From contig NZ_MRYI01000022.1 in the NCBI RefSeq assembly GCF_002260525.1, positions 34,296-98,295 on the forward strand: a DNA stretch of 64,000 bases, written 5' to 3'. Below the pieces are notes generated by a model, which was given only the letters and a program-made list of their open reading frames with translations, was not told the origin of the DNA and did no database searches. The DNA is from Hahella sp. CCB-MM4. GTDB taxonomy: Bacteria > Pseudomonadota > Gammaproteobacteria > Pseudomonadales > Oleiphilaceae. This document shows, one piece after another, positions 8,898-17,409 of this stretch. A program made the position numbers and the translations under genes. Each line of letters starts with the position of its first letter. Within the stretch, counting starts at the first letter, position 1.

Positions 8898-11800
8898 GTT
8901 CTTTCCCTTCCACTTCCAGCAATAAGGCGTTGATTTCGGACTCGGACAGGTCGTGCATATTGGCCAGCAACGCATTTAGTTCTGAATCATCGAGACCGCT
9001 TATCAACTTGGTCTCGACCAGGTGGGTCAGATCATTGATGGTGGCAGCACTCAACAATTCGGTGAGTTGCACCTCGCATCCAAATTCAGCATTGACTTTG
9101 CTAACAATCTGTAAAGCCCAAAGAGAGTTGCCCCCCAGGTCAAAGAAACTTTCATCGGGATTTATTGAAGGGACAGCCAACACTTCCTGCCATATTTGTG
9201 TGATTTTTTGCTGTATGTCTGCCTGATCATTCGCTGGGTTGTCTTGCTGTAGATCCATCTTTCCATCCTTTAGTAAACCTTTGCCGTTTTCCTCATTAAC
9301 TGTTGAAGTTAAATTCTGAATGAGGGTCTGAATATCCTTTGAGGAACTGTACTCCTCTCCATTTTTCAACAATGAAATGCTATTACTCGTAATCAACTCA
9401 ACGATGGCATCGGCGTTAAAGCGTGTCGTATCAATATTCCGCTCTACCCAATAATATTTTCTGTCGAAGCTGTAACCTGGAAGGCCGAACTTATCCAGAT
9501 CTATTTCATTGGGTGCCAGTGATTTCCAATCTATATCCAAGCCGCAAGCCCAGGCCTCACCTGCGGCCGCAATTAATGCCGAATATGAGCTTCCCGGCTG
9601 GGAAATATGAGGCTGGCTCGAAATGAAAGTCGCATTTTCTTGTCTTCCTTGGGTCAAAGTCGTCAATACATTGCCGGGCCCACACTCAACGACGACATTA
9701 GCTCCCTCTGCAAGTGCGAACCCCATCCCATCAGAAAACTGGACGGTACTTTTGATCTGGTCAGCCCAGTATGTACCGGATGTCGCCTGTTCGGCTGTTA
9801 GCGGCTTGCCTGTGACGTTGGATATTATTGATATCGAAGGCGACCTCTTGTGAACCAGATTGACCGCTGATTCAAATTTTTGTGCTGCTTCCGACATTGA
9901 GGATGTGTGAAAAGCATGAGACGTATGCAAATAAGAAAACGCAATGTTCAGACTGCTTAACGTCTCTGTCAGAGATTCAAGTTGTTGCCTTTCACCTCCA
10001 ACCACACAATTTTCAGGTTGGTTAATAACGGCTATTTCCACACCGTGAGGAAGATGTTCCCTTAGTTCAATCGCACTCATGAAGACCGAAAGCATTTGAC
10101 CGGGGGTAGCCTCTTGCATCAGTTTTCCCCGCATACAGACCAGGCGCATCGCATCGTCGAGCTCAAATACACCAGCCAGACAAGCCGCAACCCATTCCCC
10201 GATACTGTGCCCAACCATCACATCCGGTCGTACGCCCATTTGCTCCCACCACTTCGCTAAGGCCCAGCTAGTGGCGAATATCGCAGGTTGCGCATATTCA
10301 GTACGTTTTAAGGTTTCTTCGTCATGTGAGAGCAGGTTTAAGAGCTCTCCGCCTCCGTGCTTGCGCATCGAATCTGCTGCAATATCGAGATATTGTCGAT
10401 ATATGGCATTTTCGCGATATAGCGAAAGCGTCATGTTAAGATGCTGAACGCCCTGCCCTGGAAAGGTGAATAGAATCCGACTCTCAGCATGACTTACCTT
10501 TGGTGAACTGCATTGCCCCAATCTTTGTTGGGCCTGATGAATGTTTTGAGCGCAGACTGAAAAACGAAAAGGGAAATGCAGTCGTGTATGCGCAAGCGTT
10601 GCAGATATCCCCGGTAAATCAGCATCTTTGGCTTTTGACAGATAACCAGATAGTTGCCTGCACTGATTTACCAACGCTCCAGGTGTCTTGGCAGAAAGCA
10701 TTAGCAGCGAGGATTGCGAGTTAGCTCTGAGAGGTGCGTCTTGAAGGTCGGGTTTCAAGGGTGGCTGTTCGACAACGAGATGAACATTCGTCCCCCCAAT
10801 ACCGAAGCTGCTGACAGCAGCCATCCTTGAGTTGGAGTTGTGCTGCCAATGTTCGGTCTTTTGTGGAATTCGAAAAGGCGTTTGCTCGAGATCAAATGCA
10901 GGGTTTGGTGTATCGCAATGGGCCAAAGGAGGAATGACCCCATCTCGCACGACACAACAGGCTTTAATCAGTCCCGTCACCCCCGCGGCAGTCCCCAGAT
11001 GCCCCACATTGGCTTTTATAGAGCCCAACGCGCAGAACGCCTTTTTGTCCGTACGCCCTTCCCATGACTGAACAAGTGCCCTGATCTCAATTGAGTCGCC
11101 AAGGGCCGTACCTGTCCCATGGGTTTCAATGTAACCGATATCTTCTACATCAACTTCAGCGACATCCAAAGCATCGTTGATCACCCTGGTTTGACCGCTC
11201 ACGCTTGGTGCGGAGTAACCAACCTTGTCATTTCCATCGTTGTTTATCGCACTTCCGCGAATAACTCCATGTATTTTGCTACCATCTCGAATGGCATCTT
11301 CAAGCCTCTTCAAGGCAACAACCGCCACACCGGAACCATCTATGGTGCCATTTGCGGCATGGGAAAACGGACGACACAAGCCGTCTGGAGAAAGAAAACC
11401 TCCAGGGATGGCTTTCTGGGACTCAGGCTCAAAGGCGGGAATAGCGGCTGAGCCGGCCAAGGCAACATCACACTCCCATGTCAGCAAACTGTTACACGCC
11501 AGATGTACTGCCAGTAGAGAGGTTGAGCATGCCGTATTGAGGCTGATGGCTGGCCCGCCTAACCCAAGCTGATAAGCTAGAAACGTGGCTGCGCTATCTT
11601 TGCGGTTAATCATTTGCAAGTAGTCACCACCTAACGATTGTTGATGGCGGCGGCTGTGTTGTAAATGCTCATCCAGATAGCGTGAGTGTCGTAGTCCCGC
11701 GAAAATTCCCGTACGTAGCCTTGCATCTTCATGGCAGGCATTAGCTTGCTCAAGCGCCAACCAGCACTGTTCCAGCAGGATGCGGATCTGCGGATCTAAT

Positions 11801-12024
11801 GCCTCAGCCTCAATCTCGCTAAGCCGGAAAAAACCTGCATCGAAATATTCGGGGTTGGATATAAGTGGTCTACGATGAATCCATAGTTCGCCGGCACTAA
11901 TATCCTGTACTGTTGGAGAATGCTCCGGTATCGAAACAATCCCTTTTTTCAAATTCTCCCATAAAGTTTCTACACTAGTAGCTTCAGGGAAAACTCCTTG
12001 CATTGAGACTACTGCTACATCCAT
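8890..12024 (-). CDS. Cis-AT polyketide synthase module: KS-AT-carrier protein
   Basis: About 1044 aa from the ATG at 12024, which begins MDVAVVSMQGVFPE, the usual KS N-terminus. KS ~1-430 with active-site NTACSTS ~165, HGTGT and NVGHL intact. AT ~515-795 with FPGQGVQ, GHSIGEW ~605 and HAFH ~703; HAFH is the malonyl-CoA signature. A carrier protein with LGGNSL ~963 follows, a PCP-like form of the 4'-phosphopantetheine site. There are no reductive domains, so it should add a beta-keto C2 unit. The frame stays open for 71 codons upstream to a TTG at 12237; I prefer 12024 because conserved sequence begins there and AGGAAG lies 11 nt upstream. This is an autonomous cis-AT module directly beside a trans-AT cluster. 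The C-terminal tail (SESEINALLLEVEGKEHE) may be a docking segment. Confidence 0.92.
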   Translation of the reverse strand: MDVAVVSMQGVFPEATSVETLWENLKKGIVSIPEHSPTVQDISAGELWIHRRPLISNPEYFDAGFFRLSEIEAEALDPQIRILLEQCWLALEQANACHEDARLRTGIFAGLRHSRYLDEHLQHSRRHQQSLGGDYLQMINRKDSAATFLAYQLGLGGPAISLNTACSTSLLAVHLACNSLLTWECDVALAGSAAIPAFEPESQKAIPGGFLSPDGLCRPFSHAANGTIDGSGVAVVALKRLEDAIRDGSKIHGVIRGSAINNDGNDKVGYSAPSVSGQTRVINDALDVAEVDVEDIGYIETHGTGTALGDSIEIRALVQSWEGRTDKKAFCALGSIKANVGHLGTAAGVTGLIKACCVVRDGVIPPLAHCDTPNPAFDLEQTPFRIPQKTEHWQHNSNSRMAAVSSFGIGGTNVHLVVEQPPLKPDLQDAPLRANSQSSLLMLSAKTPGALVNQCRQLSGYLSKAKDADLPGISATLAHTRLHFPFRFSVCAQNIHQAQQRLGQCSSPKVSHAESRILFTFPGQGVQHLNMTLSLYRENAIYRQYLDIAADSMRKHGGGELLNLLSHDEETLKRTEYAQPAIFATSWALAKWWEQMGVRPDVMVGHSIGEWVAACLAGVFELDDAMRLVCMRGKLMQEATPGQMLSVFMSAIELREHLPHGVEIAVINQPENCVVGGERQQLESLTETLSSLNIAFSYLHTSHAFHTSSMSEAAQKFESAVNLVHKRSPSISIISNVTGKPLTAEQATSGTYWADQIKSTVQFSDGMGFALAEGANVVVECGPGNVLTTLTQGRQENATFISSQPHISQPGSSYSALIAAAGEAWACGLDIDWKSLAPNEIDLDKFGLPGYSFDRKYYWVERNIDTTRFNADAIVELITSNSISLLKNGEEYSSSKDIQTLIQNLTSTVNEENGKGLLKDGKMDLQQDNPANDQADIQQKITQIWQEVLAVPSINPDESFFDLGGNSLWALQIVSKVNAEFGCEVQLTELLSAATINDLTHLVETKLISGLDDSELNALLANMHDLSESEINALLLEVEGKEHE

Positions 12025-12637
12025 TGTGAACCCAACTTCCTTCTCATTGTCGAGATTAAGGTCATCCAAATACCTAAGTGCAGGTAAATTGACCAGCAGA
12101 CCACTGCTGTAACCTTCCTGTTTGATCAGGAGGGCTTCAATCCTGCTACGCAAGCCTTTTAAAACCGCTCGAAAGGTTCTCGACCGGCCATAGGTCAACG
12201 CAATTACGTACCACTCCAAAGTACCGAAAGTACTCAATGGCTATAAAGATTTTATTCATTAGGAATGACTACAATTGCCGGCTGGCATTTGGCCTTTTCT
12301 TCACTCGGGATAAAAGGCGAAAGCTGTAGTTTAGATTTGACAGTGAGTGGTTTTCAGGAGGAGGTCGTTTACTTCTGTGTCCCGATTATTCCTTCCCGAT
12401 ACACTGCCCTTCATTCCCTGAATAATGTAACAATATCTTAACAAACATCTGATCGTCTATATTTTTCTTTCAGTTTTTTTACAATTTTTTGTGCACTGAA
12501 AAGGTGCAGAGCATTGCTTTCAATGGTCGGTTAGTGCAATCGTTAGTCTATAGTCTGCAGATACCAAAACAGCGCATGCCGAACCAAAAAAAGTCGCCCA
12601 TTTTACTGGGAATTTTACAAAAGGTTGTTTAGATTAT
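12025..12637. other. Divergent intergenic region between PKS module and PPTase
   Basis: This stretch should hold the promoters of both the minus-strand region A operon and the plus-strand PPTase. Its first 213 bases are open in the PKS frame and may be a 5' extension. From about 12240 it becomes clearly AT-rich, with T-runs near 12470-12490 and one short inverted repeat (12492-12508). I see no convincing -35/-10 pair, no tRNA and no other gene. Confidence 0.5.
12492..12508. promoter_or_regulatory. Short inverted repeat, possible operator
   Basis: TGCAC, a 7-nt spacer and GTGCA form a perfect 5-bp inverted repeat in the AT-rich divergent region, about 145 bp before the PPTase start. The size suits a dimeric regulator half-site pair, but 5-bp arms arise by chance, so this is only a candidate. 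Confidence 0.2.
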
Positions 12638-13429
12638 ATGGTCTGCCAAGAATATCGACACGAAGCATGGAAAGGCTTTAGCAGTATGTATCGTTTGACG
12701 GAAACAAGAAGCTCCCGGTCATTTATTCGCCCCCTCGATATTAAAAACCTACCCAGCTGTCGAAGTACGATCTGCGTTGTCTGTGAGTTCGAACCGGATC
12801 AATATACTACTGGGCTTTACCAGCATTACGGGATCAATTTCCCTCCTCGTATACAATCTAGTGTCCTTAAACGGCAAGCTGAATTCCTGGCCGGCAGAGT
12901 CTGTGCACAAAGCGCATTGCAGGAGTTTGGATATTCACGCTTCGATGTCATCCAAGGGAAAACCAATGACCCCATATGGCCGGTTGGACTGTCCGGTAGC
13001 ATCACTCATAGCAACAATTATGCAGCTGCACTGGTTTGTAAGAGTCATGCCTATGCTGGTGTGGGTATTGATATTGAGGACAATATTGAAGGATCTACCC
13101 GGGAAGCAATGACACAGCTCGTCGTAAATAAGGATGAGCTCTGTTATCTAAGGTCTGTAACCACTTCAATCGTTTCGCTTGACCGTCTGCTCACTTTGGT
13201 TTTTTCAAGTAAAGAAAGCTTTTTTAAAGCAGCTTTTAGCTTGGTGGGACGCTACTTTGATTTTTCGGCTGTTCACATTACAGAAGTCGATTTGATAGAG
13301 AGGACCATTACACTACAAATCCAGGAAGCTCTTTGTGAAGAGCTTCCCGTTGGAAGTCTAGTGAAGGCGCACTACCAGCTTTTAAACTCATCCACATTAA
13401 TGACCTTCGCTTTTCTGGAGCACAACTAG
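12638..13429 (+). CDS. 4'-phosphopantetheinyl transferase (Sfp/EntD family)
   Basis: 263 aa. Converts apo carrier proteins of the neighbouring PKS/NRPS enzymes to the holo form using CoA. Family motifs in order: KRQAEFLAGRVCAQSAL (~90), PVGLSGSITHS (~125), the Mg-binding VGIDIE (~152) and FSSKESFFKAAF (~200, the WxxKEAxxKA-like motif). Cytoplasmic. It is the only plus-strand gene inside the biosynthetic block and separates region A from region B. An internal ATG at 12686 (MYRLTETRS), with GGAAAGG 10 nt upstream, is an equally good start; 12638 has AAAGG 13 nt upstream. With roughly ten carrier domains in the window, a dedicated PPTase is expected. Confidence 0.93.
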   Translation: MVCQEYRHEAWKGFSSMYRLTETRSSRSFIRPLDIKNLPSCRSTICVVCEFEPDQYTTGLYQHYGINFPPRIQSSVLKRQAEFLAGRVCAQSALQEFGYSRFDVIQGKTNDPIWPVGLSGSITHSNNYAAALVCKSHAYAGVGIDIEDNIEGSTREAMTQLVVNKDELCYLRSVTTSIVSLDRLLTLVFSSKESFFKAAFSLVGRYFDFSAVHITEVDLIERTITLQIQEALCEELPVGSLVKAHYQLLNSSTLMTFAFLEHN

Positions 13430-13449
13430 CCTGATGGGCTCCAGGTTAG
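13426..13449. terminator. Hairpin between convergent genes, weak terminator candidate
   Basis: CTAGCCTG and CAGGTTAG pair over 8 bp (one G-U) around an 8-nt loop, overlapping the PPTase stop codon and lying between that gene and the convergent ECH1 gene. There is no run of T on either side, so intrinsic termination would be weak. Confidence 0.3.
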
Positions 13450-13462
13450 AACACGCCTTTGG

Positions 13463-14233
13463 TTATTCCCATGGAAACTGCCCGGTTTGCAGGTAACGTC
13501 TGATATTTTCAATATTGTCCTGATCACTAAAAACCTCCCTATTGGCTTTTAAAGCCAGGGGTTTAGCTGACTGAATGTTGTCAGCCAGAGCGCTGATATA
13601 CTGTTTGTAACGACTGATGGCAATCTTATTCATCCTCTTCAAACGAGAAAGATATTGTTGTAACACCCGCTGGCTATTCTGTTCGCACTCATCTACCAGG
13701 CCCCACTGCTTAGCCAGCTCCGCTGAAATTGGTTTCGTCATCAGAGTAAGTTGATGGGCTTTTTGGAAAGAAGTTCGTCGTACCAGAAATGGGAGAACGC
13801 AGGCAGGCATCAATCCGAATAAAAGCTCGGAAAGACTGAACTGAGCCCCGATATCGGAAATCACAATATCACAACACGCAACGAAGCCGACTCCTCCTGC
13901 GTTTACTCTGCCGCATACATGGGCCAGGGTAATAAAGGGGCCTGTTGCCATCAATGTCCATAATTCATAAAGCTGCTCTGGCATTGATTCATGAGGAATA
14001 CCTCCTTCGTCCGAAGCGGTCATGGACTCCAGGTCGCCGCCGAGACAAAATATCTCAGGCAATCCCTCAAGAACAATGATGGTGATATAGCGTTCACGGC
14101 ATAGCTCTAACACCTCGTGACACTCATTTATCATCTCATGGTTAATGGTGTTGTCAGCGTCAGGACGATACAGCTGCAGAAAGCATACAGCCCCTTCAAA
14201 TCGCACTCTTATTGTCTGATACACTTCAGACAT
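13463..14233 (-). CDS. ECH1: enoyl-CoA hydratase-like dehydratase of the beta-branching cassette (PksH-like)
   Basis: 256 aa crotonase-fold protein. The N-terminus YQTIRVRFEGAVCFLQLYRP followed by TINHEMINECHEVL is the typical opening of PksH-type ECH1 enzymes. CLGGDLESM and the oxyanion segment CGRVNAGGVGFVACCDI are present. ECH1 dehydrates the HMG-like intermediate made on the ACP by the HMG synthase; ECH2, fused in the 2019-aa PKS, then decarboxylates it. The start overlaps the stop of the AT gene by 8 bp, so it closes the PKS/HMGS operon. The distinction from ECH2 rests on overall sequence pattern; the PksI-like HASGGGLAFGLYGD signature is in the fused domain, not here. Confidence 0.9.
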   Translation of the reverse strand: MSEVYQTIRVRFEGAVCFLQLYRPDADNTINHEMINECHEVLELCRERYITIIVLEGLPEIFCLGGDLESMTASDEGGIPHESMPEQLYELWTLMATGPFITLAHVCGRVNAGGVGFVACCDIVISDIGAQFSLSELLFGLMPACVLPFLVRRTSFQKAHQLTLMTKPISAELAKQWGLVDECEQNSQRVLQQYLSRLKRMNKIAISRYKQYISALADNIQSAKPLALKANREVFSDQDNIENIRRYLQTGQFPWE

Positions 14234-15362
14234 TGGTGACCTCCGGCGTAACCTCCGTTAAGGAAAAATATCCTTTGTAGCCTTCCATGTAGACAACAGC
14301 CCTGATTCCGAACAGCAGTTTGGCAATGCTGCGGGTGACAAATAGTTCGTCATAGCCAGTAACGTGTACTCTGGTTCCTACCGGGGCTCGACTATTCCAT
14401 TCTTCGACAGTCCTTTGTGGTGATAAAATCTCTTGGCTTGTAGCGTCTGACTCTGTCCTCCGATTCTGTGTCGTACCAGGTGTGACTCTGTTACGTCTCC
14501 GCCTGGGCCTCGGGCTTTCTTCGCCAGACTGTATCGCTTTAACCATTTTGGTCAAAATATCCCCGCCGCCAATTTCTACAAAGTCAGTTTCTCTCTGACC
14601 GAGAAGGTAGCGAATGCTCTGTGTCCATCGTACTGAATGGGTTATCTGATCTGCCAACGCCTGGCGTATATTTTCCGGGTCATGTGGTTGTGCCGAAACA
14701 TTGGAAACGACCGGGATTCCAGGAACGGAGAACTTGAATTGGTTTAGAAACTCAGCAAACTCTGTTCTGGCATTTTCCATATAGCGCGAGTGAAAAGCGC
14801 CACTGGTGTTGAGGGGGATGAACATTGCCCCGGCCTTTTCAAATATCGGTTGTGCGTCTTCCAGATCTTTCTCCAAGCCTGACAGCACCGTCTGCGTAGG
14901 GCTGTTATAGTTCGCGATATCGATATCGATCAGATTGTTTTCAGTCAGACATCGCTCAACATCTACCTCTCCCACCCGCACGATGGCTGCCATTGCCCCG
15001 CCAACGGCTTTACTCATCAACTCTCCCCTTTTCTTTACCAGGGAAAGCCCATCCGCAAAGCTCATGACTCCGGCGGCCTGTAGGGCGTTATACTCTCCCA
15101 GGCTGTGTCCGGCCAGGAAATCCGGCGCCGTTCCTCCCCGTTGCAGGTGCTGGAGGTATAGTAAGGCATTCGCCACATATAGGGCCGGTTGAGTATATTG
15201 GGTTTTGTTCAGTTGATTGTCCGGGTCTTCAAGACAGAGTTTCTTTATGGAATAACCGAGAATCTCATCGGCCTGTGCAACCAGATCCGGGTAATCATCA
15301 AAAGCAGTTTGCCCCATTCCTTTACTTTGCGAGCCCTGACCGGGAAATAAGTATGTGGTCAT
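14226..15362 (-). CDS. Discrete trans-acting malonyl acyltransferase (PksC-like AT)
   Basis: 378 aa. FabD-like fold: FPGQGSQSKGMG at the N-terminus, the nucleophile elbow GHSLGEY near residue 86 and the His motif GAFHSRYM near residue 200. It should load malonyl units onto the AT-less modules of region B. The catalytic part ends near residue 285; a basic linker (RPRRRRNR) leads to a ~60-aa C-terminal domain beginning VEEWNSRAPVGTRVHVTGYDELF, a tail I associate with PksC-type ATs. An acyl-hydrolase (PedC-like) role cannot be excluded by eye, but it is the only discrete AT in the window. Its upstream gap carries a purine-rich leader. Confidence 0.9.
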   Translation of the reverse strand: MTTYLFPGQGSQSKGMGQTAFDDYPDLVAQADEILGYSIKKLCLEDPDNQLNKTQYTQPALYVANALLYLQHLQRGGTAPDFLAGHSLGEYNALQAAGVMSFADGLSLVKKRGELMSKAVGGAMAAIVRVGEVDVERCLTENNLIDIDIANYNSPTQTVLSGLEKDLEDAQPIFEKAGAMFIPLNTSGAFHSRYMENARTEFAEFLNQFKFSVPGIPVVSNVSAQPHDPENIRQALADQITHSVRWTQSIRYLLGQRETDFVEIGGGDILTKMVKAIQSGEESPRPRRRRNRVTPGTTQNRRTESDATSQEILSPQRTVEEWNSRAPVGTRVHVTGYDELFVTRSIAKLLFGIRAVVYMEGYKGYFSLTEVTPEVTNV

Positions 15363-15397
15363 AGTCCTATTCCTTCTATTCCTTTTCCTATTGTCGG

Positions 15398-16681
15398 TTA
15401 TAGAGTTCCGTTAACTCCAGCTCCGGCAAAAATTACAGATGTGTTGATACCACCGAATCCAAAAGAGTTGCTCAATGAATAACGGATTTGAGCTGGTTTT
15501 GCCTGGGAGCCCACCAACATGCAGTCGTCATCCACTGGGTTGACTAAGTTAAGATTCGGATGAATAAACCCGTTCTGCATTTGCAGGATTGTGGTGACGG
15601 CCTCAACAACACCGGCGCTGTACAGGCAGTGCCCCGTCAATCCTTTGGTGGAATTAATCCATGGGCCTGTTTTTCCTGATCCGAAAATGGCCTGGATTGA
15701 ACGTAACTCCGTTTCGTCACCAAGGGGGGTGGAAGTGCCGTGGGCATTAATATAGTTAATTTTCCCAGCATCTATTTCTGCTCCACGGAGGGCTTCTTTC
15801 ATAACACGGATTTGGCCTTCCATAGCGGGATTTGCCTGTCGGTTTGCGTCAAGGCAACTTTTGCCCGACAGCATTGCAGCCAGAGGTGCCACTCCCCGAG
15901 CCTGGGCGCTCAGTCGGCTTTCGAGTATAAGGCAAGCACTGCTTTGACCTGGAATAAAGCCCTCATGTCCGCTATCGAAAGGCCGGCAGGCGAGTGCCGG
16001 ATTTTCTATGAAGCCAGTTCCACCCAGTGCACTGATTTTATCGAACCCCTGAAAAATCATTGGGGATAGTTCCGATATTGGGCCGACCACCAGAGCGATA
16101 TCCGACTCCCCTGCCTTGATTAACTGAAATGCCTTAATAAGTGCCACGTTACCACTGGCCGAAGCACCACCTGTCGTCAAACCTTCTCCTCTGATTGAGA
16201 AAATTTCACTTAAAGTTCCTACCTGATCTGTATCCATCGAATGGAGAATGAAGCGAGGCGGCAAATATTCTGGACGATCCCCATAGGTCCGATGCATCTG
16301 AGCAATGTAGTCGTTGGTCAGGTTGTTCCCGGCAACGATGACACTAACACTGTCTTCTGCTGCAACATGTTCTGACAGCCTAGCCTGTATCCAGGCTTCC
16401 ATTGCTGCCAGAATGGAGGCCTGGATAGCAGTTGGAGCACGACGGCCGGCATTTAGAGCCTTCTCTTTCAGCACCGCTGGAATCGATTGCCGGGAGTTAA
16501 GTTGCTCTTTGAAATCAAAAGCCTCCAAAAAAGAACCTACGACCGGCATTTCTTCGGAGCCGTAGGTCACCATTTTTATCGAATAGTTTGCTCTACCTGA
16601 TTTCAGCGCATCCAGGAAATCTGTAAGGTTGGGGGCAATGCTGGAAAATATGCCCATTCCTGTTACCACGACAGACATCAT
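15398..16681 (-). CDS. Decarboxylating ketosynthase homologue of the HMGS cassette (PksF-like, active-site Ser)
   Basis: 427 aa KS fold. The nucleophile Cys is replaced by Ser in TTGGASASGNVALI (~180), as in PksF-type enzymes, while NAHGTSTPLGDE and the second His in GHCLYSAG remain. Such KS(S) proteins decarboxylate malonyl on the donor ACP to give the acetyl-ACP used by the HMG synthase rather than carrying out chain extension. It lies 8 bp after the donor ACP gene, its functional partner. The start reads ATGATG; the first is preceded by AAGGCGG. Assignment is firm from the Ser substitution and the cassette context. Confidence 0.93.
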   Translation of the reverse strand: MMSVVVTGMGIFSSIAPNLTDFLDALKSGRANYSIKMVTYGSEEMPVVGSFLEAFDFKEQLNSRQSIPAVLKEKALNAGRRAPTAIQASILAAMEAWIQARLSEHVAAEDSVSVIVAGNNLTNDYIAQMHRTYGDRPEYLPPRFILHSMDTDQVGTLSEIFSIRGEGLTTGGASASGNVALIKAFQLIKAGESDIALVVGPISELSPMIFQGFDKISALGGTGFIENPALACRPFDSGHEGFIPGQSSACLILESRLSAQARGVAPLAAMLSGKSCLDANRQANPAMEGQIRVMKEALRGAEIDAGKINYINAHGTSTPLGDETELRSIQAIFGSGKTGPWINSTKGLTGHCLYSAGVVEAVTTILQMQNGFIHPNLNLVNPVDDDCMLVGSQAKPAQIRYSLSNSFGFGGINTSVIFAGAGVNGTL

Positions 16682-16689
16682 TCACCGCC

Positions 16690-16941
16690 TTAGGCTGATT
16701 CGTGTAAGTGCTTGTGAAACAGATCCACCAAGCCGGCAAGATTGTCGACCTTCGCTAATGATTGAAGAGGAACCTTGATTCCAAGATCCTCCATTGAAAA
16801 GGTGACAACCTCCATCCGATCGATGGAGTTGGCACCTAGATCCACCAGGCTTCCATCCATGCGAATCTGTTCACGGGTGACTCGTGGCAGAACCTCTTCG
16901 ATATTGTCTCTGATGACATCAAAAACTTCGCTTTTATCCAT
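16690..16941 (-). CDS. Donor acyl carrier protein of the HMGS cassette (AcpK-like)
   Basis: 83 aa stand-alone ACP. Phosphopantetheine attachment Ser in DLGANSIDRMEVV (~39). It carries malonyl and then acetyl for transfer to the beta-ketoacyl intermediate. Position between the KS(S) and hot-dog thioesterase genes fits. The 45-bp leader contains a purine-rich ribosome-binding stretch, AGAAAAGGAAAAGGGAA. Confidence 0.94.
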   Translation of the reverse strand: MDKSEVFDVIRDNIEEVLPRVTREQIRMDGSLVDLGANSIDRMEVVTFSMEDLGIKVPLQSLAKVDNLAGLVDLFHKHLHESA

Positions 16942-16986
16942 GTTATTTCCCTTTTCCTTTTCTACTTTTATTTGTTAAATCCGTGG

Positions 16987-17385
16987 TTATTCCGTCGGTA
17001 CGATATGTTCTTCGAGTTTCTGACGAATGGTTTCTGGTATTGGTCCGGGTTTCTTGTTCTCGTAGTCAAAATGAACAATGGTGGTCTGCCCGACGGCACA
17101 GAGCTTATCGTTCTGCATCAGTTGTTGCACAACCGTGAGAGAAGAGTTACCAAGCTTTTTTATCCCCGTCGATATCTGGACATCGTGTTCATAGCGTATC
17201 TCGTTGCTGAACTCGATCTCATACTTCACAGTAATTAAATTAGCCTTGGATAAATCACGTCCCGGCATAAACAATTCAAATATCGGGTCCCTGGCCTTCT
17301 CAAACCACACAGGTAGAACCGTATTGTTGATATGCCCCATGGCATCAGTTTCTGAGTATCTCGGGGATAGTTCGTAGTAGTACAT
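16987..17385 (-). CDS. Hot-dog fold thioesterase (4HBT / YbgC type)
   Basis: 132 aa, typical length for a single hot-dog domain. The N-terminal YSETDAMGHINNTVLPVWFEKAR is the 4HBT signature, with the catalytic Asp in the ETDAMGH segment, and later residues (VKYEIEFSNEIRY, TTIVHF) follow the fold. Thioesterases of this type occur in PKS clusters as editing or acyl-releasing enzymes. Here it sits inside the HMGS cassette, between the donor ACP and the HMG synthase, which is unusual for the minimal cassette; it may hydrolyse misprimed donor ACP or an intermediate. GAAGGA precedes the ATG by 11 nt. The exact substrate is unknown. Confidence 0.88.
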   Translation of the reverse strand: MYYYELSPRYSETDAMGHINNTVLPVWFEKARDPIFELFMPGRDLSKANLITVKYEIEFSNEIRYEHDVQISTGIKKLGNSSLTVVQQLMQNDKLCAVGQTTIVHFDYENKKPGPIPETIRQKLEEHIVPTE

Positions 17386-17409
17386 CAGTGATAATCCTTC
17401 AAAATGGGT

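Noticed and set aside
8898..8975. N-terminal extension of the LLM monooxygenase frame
   Set aside because: It overlaps the conserved end of the preceding PKS gene, and a good ribosome-binding site lies before the ATG at 8897.
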